The notes beneath the pieces are model-generated. The model was not told the origin of the DNA, did no database searches, and saw nothing but the letters and a program-made list of their open reading frames with translations. A DNA stretch of 64,000 nt from Nitrospirota bacterium (GTDB lineage: Bacteria > Nitrospirota > Thermodesulfovibrionia > Thermodesulfovibrionales > SM23-35), in contig JACUUX010000006.1 of assembly GCA_014859105.1 (NCBI GenBank), positions 35,210 through 99,209 on the forward strand. The letters run 5' to 3'. Made by a program: the position numbers and the translations under genes. Below are positions 61,407 to 64,000 of the stretch, piece by piece (positions within the stretch are counted from its first letter, which is position 1; every line of letters starts with the position of its first letter).

Positions 61407-62450
61407 ATGAGTAAATGCATGGAAGAAAACGGAAACATCCGATACAGGCTTGAGCGTCTGAAACAGGTATGCGGGGACGCGGGGAATCTCCAGATAATAA
61501 TATACGCAAACCCTGACCCGGATGCACTGGCGAGCGCACTCGCCCTTAAGAAAATACTGGAGACAAAAAAGCGCATCGTCAATATAGGGTATACCGGAGC
61601 AATCGGAAGACCCGAAAACGCTTGTATGATAAGAAAATTAAGGATACCCGCATTTCCGGTCAGTGAGGAGGAAACCAACCGGTCTGACATTATAGCGATA
61701 GTTGACGCCCAGCCACATTTCTTCACTGACTTTAACCTCCCACGTTGCGATATTGTGGTAGATCACCATCCGCTCCGGGAGGAGATATCAGCCGAGTTTG
61801 TGGACATAAGGCCTGACTACATGTCTACTTCGTCCATCATGACGGAATATCTGAAGGCCACGGGCCTCCGCCTTACCAGAAACCTCGCAAGTGCTCTCTA
61901 TTACGGGATTAAAACGGACACACGCAACTTCATGGTAGATATGAGTCAGGGCGATATGGAGGCAATAAAATGGCTCAGGGGCAAAGCGGACAGAGACACC
62001 GTCAAACAGATAGAATTCTCCCAGTTCTCGCGGGAGGCACTTGACTACTTCAGCATCGCACTTGTGAGAAGACGGTTTTTGAACGGCGTCATGTTTTCTC
62101 ATTTAGGGCCGGTCCCGTTCTTCGACGTTTGCGTGCAAGTGGCGGATTTCTTCATTCGTGTGGAAAACGTATCATGGGCTCTCGTTACCGGGGTGGTAGG
62201 CGACGCAGTGGTAGTAGTATTCCGAAACGACGGTCTTAAAAAGGATGCTGGCTACCTTGCGCGGACCGCTTTCGGCAAAATAGGCAGTGCTGGTGGGCAC
62301 AAGTCCATGGGACGCGCAGAATTTAAACAGGACGCTTTGCCAAAAGGGCTTCTTCTGTCAGATAACAGGGGTATCGAGGAGTTCGTGCTGAGCTCGCTCG
62401 CAAAGATTGACCCTGTCTTTCTCCCCGTCCTTAAATCTGTCAGGAGATAG
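61407..62450 (+). CDS. DHH/DHHA1 family phosphoesterase
   Basis: A phosphodiesterase of about 347 residues, of the NrnA/oligoribonuclease-like group that cleaves short nucleotides or cyclic dinucleotide products with Mn2+. Visible are YANPDPDALASALALKKIL (motif I; its leading His is replaced by Tyr-Ala), VDAQPHFF (II), VDHHPLRE (III, DHH) and YYGIKTDTRNFM (IV). The DHHA1 domain has GSAGGHKSMGRAEF. Its GC is clearly higher than that of the genes on both sides, which may mark a transferred gene. The ATG at 61407 has only a weak ribosome-binding site. Confidence 0.85.
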   Translation: MSKCMEENGNIRYRLERLKQVCGDAGNLQIIIYANPDPDALASALALKKILETKKRIVNIGYTGAIGRPENACMIRKLRIPAFPVSEEETNRSDIIAIVDAQPHFFTDFNLPRCDIVVDHHPLREEISAEFVDIRPDYMSTSSIMTEYLKATGLRLTRNLASALYYGIKTDTRNFMVDMSQGDMEAIKWLRGKADRDTVKQIEFSQFSREALDYFSIALVRRRFLNGVMFSHLGPVPFFDVCVQVADFFIRVENVSWALVTGVVGDAVVVVFRNDGLKKDAGYLARTAFGKIGSAGGHKSMGRAEFKQDALPKGLLLSDNRGIEEFVLSSLAKIDPVFLPVLKSVRR

Positions 62451-62748
62451 CTTCTTTGCAGGAGATTTGCACCTCACCTTGCTAACTGCGCATTTATGGA
62501 GAAGAGATGAAAATATTGAGTACTTACTCTCGGCAGGATTCCTTCAAAAGTGTCACCATAACATCAAAATCATATCCAGTTCAGATTTTCTCTTCAACTC
62601 TAAAAACTGCTATAATGGTGAAGATTATTACTGTCAATAGCACAGTTGATATATCCAAAATATTTTGTCTATACTTCCGAAACAGGATTATATATAAACC
62701 TGATTCAGGATATGAAGGAGTTGTACGAAATAGGTAAAGGGGGTTATT

Positions 62749-63864
62749 TTGAATACTAACAATCTAAAAGGATTAACAATAGGGGATTTGACAGCAAAAC
62801 TTCCTATAATTCAGGGAGGAATGGGAATTGGGATTTCTTTATCCAGGTTAGCATCTGCAGTAGCTAATGAAGGTGGTATCGGAGTTATTGCTGCTTCAGG
62901 TATCGGGATGCTTGAGCACAGATCTCCCACGAATTTCGTGGATGCAAATATTAAAGCATTAAAAAGAGAGATTAAAAAAGCCAGAGAATTAACTAAAGGG
63001 ATTCTTGGTATAAACATAATGGTAGCAGCATCAAATTTTGCTGATATAGTAAGAACTGCTATCGAAGAGGGGATAGACATTATTTTTTCCGGGGCCGGAC
63101 TTCCCCTTAATCTTCCAGAATTTTTGAACGGAACAGAAAAAACAAAATTGGTTCCCATCGTTTCCTCAGGAAGAGCGGCCAATATTGTTTTTAAAAGATG
63201 GTTAAAAAGATATAACTACCTCCCTGATGCTATAGTGGTGGAGGGGCCAATGGCGGGTGGACATCTCGGGTTCAAACTGGAGCAAATTAGCGATTCTGAG
63301 TATTCGTTAGAAAAGCTGATTACAGAAGTAATTAATGAGGTAAGACCATTTGAAACAAGATATAAGAAACCTGTTCCGGTAATTGCTGCTGGAGGTATAT
63401 ATACGGGAGAAGATATTTATAAATTCTTACAATTAGGCGCTTCTGGAGTGCAGATGGCAACACGTTTTGTTACAACATATGAATGTGATGCATCTATAAA
63501 ATTTAAGCAAGCATATATTGATTCGAGCAAAGAAGATCTTGTGATTATCAAAAGTCCGGTTGGTATGCCGGGAAGAGCGATTAGAAACAAATTTATTGAT
63601 GATGTCAATAAGGGGGAAAGGAAACCTTTCAAATGTCCCTTTCATTGTATTACAAGCTGTGATTATAAAAACAGTCCCTATTGCATTGCTCTTGCTTTAA
63701 TAAATGCCCAGAAGGGTAATTTAAAACACGGATTTGCGTTTGCTGGAGAGAATGCTTATAGAGCAAAAGAAATTATTTCTGTAAAAGAATTGATAGAATC
63801 CTTGTTACAAGAGTACGAGAATGCATCTAAGCGATCCACTTCGCACAACAGCTTGTTTGCGTAA
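62749..63864 (+). CDS. Nitronate monooxygenase-like FMN oxidoreductase
   Basis: A 371-residue TIM-barrel flavoenzyme. GDLTAKLPIIQGGMGIGISLSRLASAVANEGGIGVIA is the 2-nitropropane dioxygenase/FabK signature. VVEGPMAGGHLGF (catalytic His region), PVIAAGGIYTGEDIYKFLQLGASGVQMATRFV (phosphate/FMN binding) and a Cys-rich segment CPFHCITSCDYKNSPYC follow. The last part contains HGFAFAGENAYRAKEI. Members oxidise alkyl nitronates or reduce other substrates. TTG at 62749 is the start, supported by AAAGGGGG six bases before it. Low GC contrasts with the preceding DHH gene. The 136 bp after the stop show no feature that I can support. Confidence 0.88.
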   Translation: MNTNNLKGLTIGDLTAKLPIIQGGMGIGISLSRLASAVANEGGIGVIAASGIGMLEHRSPTNFVDANIKALKREIKKARELTKGILGINIMVAASNFADIVRTAIEEGIDIIFSGAGLPLNLPEFLNGTEKTKLVPIVSSGRAANIVFKRWLKRYNYLPDAIVVEGPMAGGHLGFKLEQISDSEYSLEKLITEVINEVRPFETRYKKPVPVIAAGGIYTGEDIYKFLQLGASGVQMATRFVTTYECDASIKFKQAYIDSSKEDLVIIKSPVGMPGRAIRNKFIDDVNKGERKPFKCPFHCITSCDYKNSPYCIALALINAQKGNLKHGFAFAGENAYRAKEIISVKELIESLLQEYENASKRSTSHNSLFA

Positions 63865-64000
63865 AGGCGTGCTACACCCGACAGGCCGGGACATCGTAAA
63901 CACGCGAACCGTTATGCTCACTTTCAACCCGTAACAGTGTCTCTCTGGGATTCTCTACCTTTTTATGATTATTCGTTTATCTATTCTGTATCTCACCTAC

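Noticed and set aside
62507..62737. 76-codon frame between the DHH and nitronate monooxygenase genes
   Set aside because: Composition looks non-coding, no ribosome-binding site is seen, and it contains a TATAAT near 62,610 that may instead be part of the next gene's promoter.
63865..64000. Integron attC-like site near CGAACCGTTATGC
   Set aside because: No matching second core site or cassette array is present, and the similarity is limited to a few bases.

Overview
The window is a gene-dense bacterial chromosome segment of moderate GC, roughly 40-45% by eye. It has short intergenic gaps, no tRNA, rRNA, transposase or recognisable transcription factor, and an unusually rich set of small dispersed palindromic repeats. 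Gene content fits a Gram-negative anaerobic or microaerophilic bacterium of the Nitrospirota/Desulfobacterota type: a two-subunit class I fumarase, a Tat-exported selenocysteine formate dehydrogenase catalytic subunit, c-type cytochromes, and a combination of GlgE, TreS-maltokinase, TreYZ and TreT. This placement is an inference from content, not from a phylogenetic marker.

Bases 1-36,494 are almost entirely on the minus strand and look like an osmo/thermo-adaptation and storage-glucan island. Read in the direction of transcription, the distal block runs from 36,494 to 26,624. It holds glucosyl-3-phosphoglycerate synthase, a coiled-coil protein, an M23 peptidase, a tandem-repeat protein of unknown function, the trehalose synthase TreT, and a sugar ABC importer. 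A second block, preceded by a good sigma70-type promoter at 25,833-25,861, encodes GlgE, a TreS-maltokinase fusion, GlgB and TreZ. It is followed by a GH57/DUF3536 protein, TreY, a second glucosylglycerate-type glycosyltransferase, a TM-helix protein, a CPA2 antiporter, a P-type ATPase, MgtE, MscS, a cyclase-family hydrolase and a GH15 glucoamylase/trehalase that runs off the left edge. Together these genes could make, remodel and degrade alpha-glucan, trehalose and glucosylglycerate, and move ions and sugars under osmotic stress.

From 37.1 to 43.1 kb the same theme continues: glycerate 2-kinase and the sugar-phosphoglycerate phosphatase on the plus strand, GlgC and MalQ on the minus strand. 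From 43.4 to 46.0 kb there is a BtuFCD-type importer flanked by two same-length (135 bp) copies of a MITE-like element. From 46.2 to 50.5 kb there is a LolD/FtsX/HlyD exporter. The 50.5-54.5 kb block is on the minus strand: fumarase beta and alpha subunits, a diacylglycerol-kinase/PAP2 fusion, and a CobD-like aminotransferase that has lost the PLP lysine and carries in-frame repeat insertions. From 54.7 to 61 kb come a SYLF lipoprotein-like protein, two cytochromes, a ZIP transporter and the formate dehydrogenase with an in-frame UGA plus a clear bacterial SECIS hairpin. The right end has a PhoU remnant, a DHH phosphoesterase and a nitronate monooxygenase-like flavoprotein.

The most distinctive observations are: the selenocysteine/SECIS element; a structured leader with a small coupled ORF before mgtE; several families of MITE/REP-like repeats, some of which have become protein-coding sequence inside malK, btuF and cobD; the CobD homologue without its lysine; and the breadth of the compatible-solute island.
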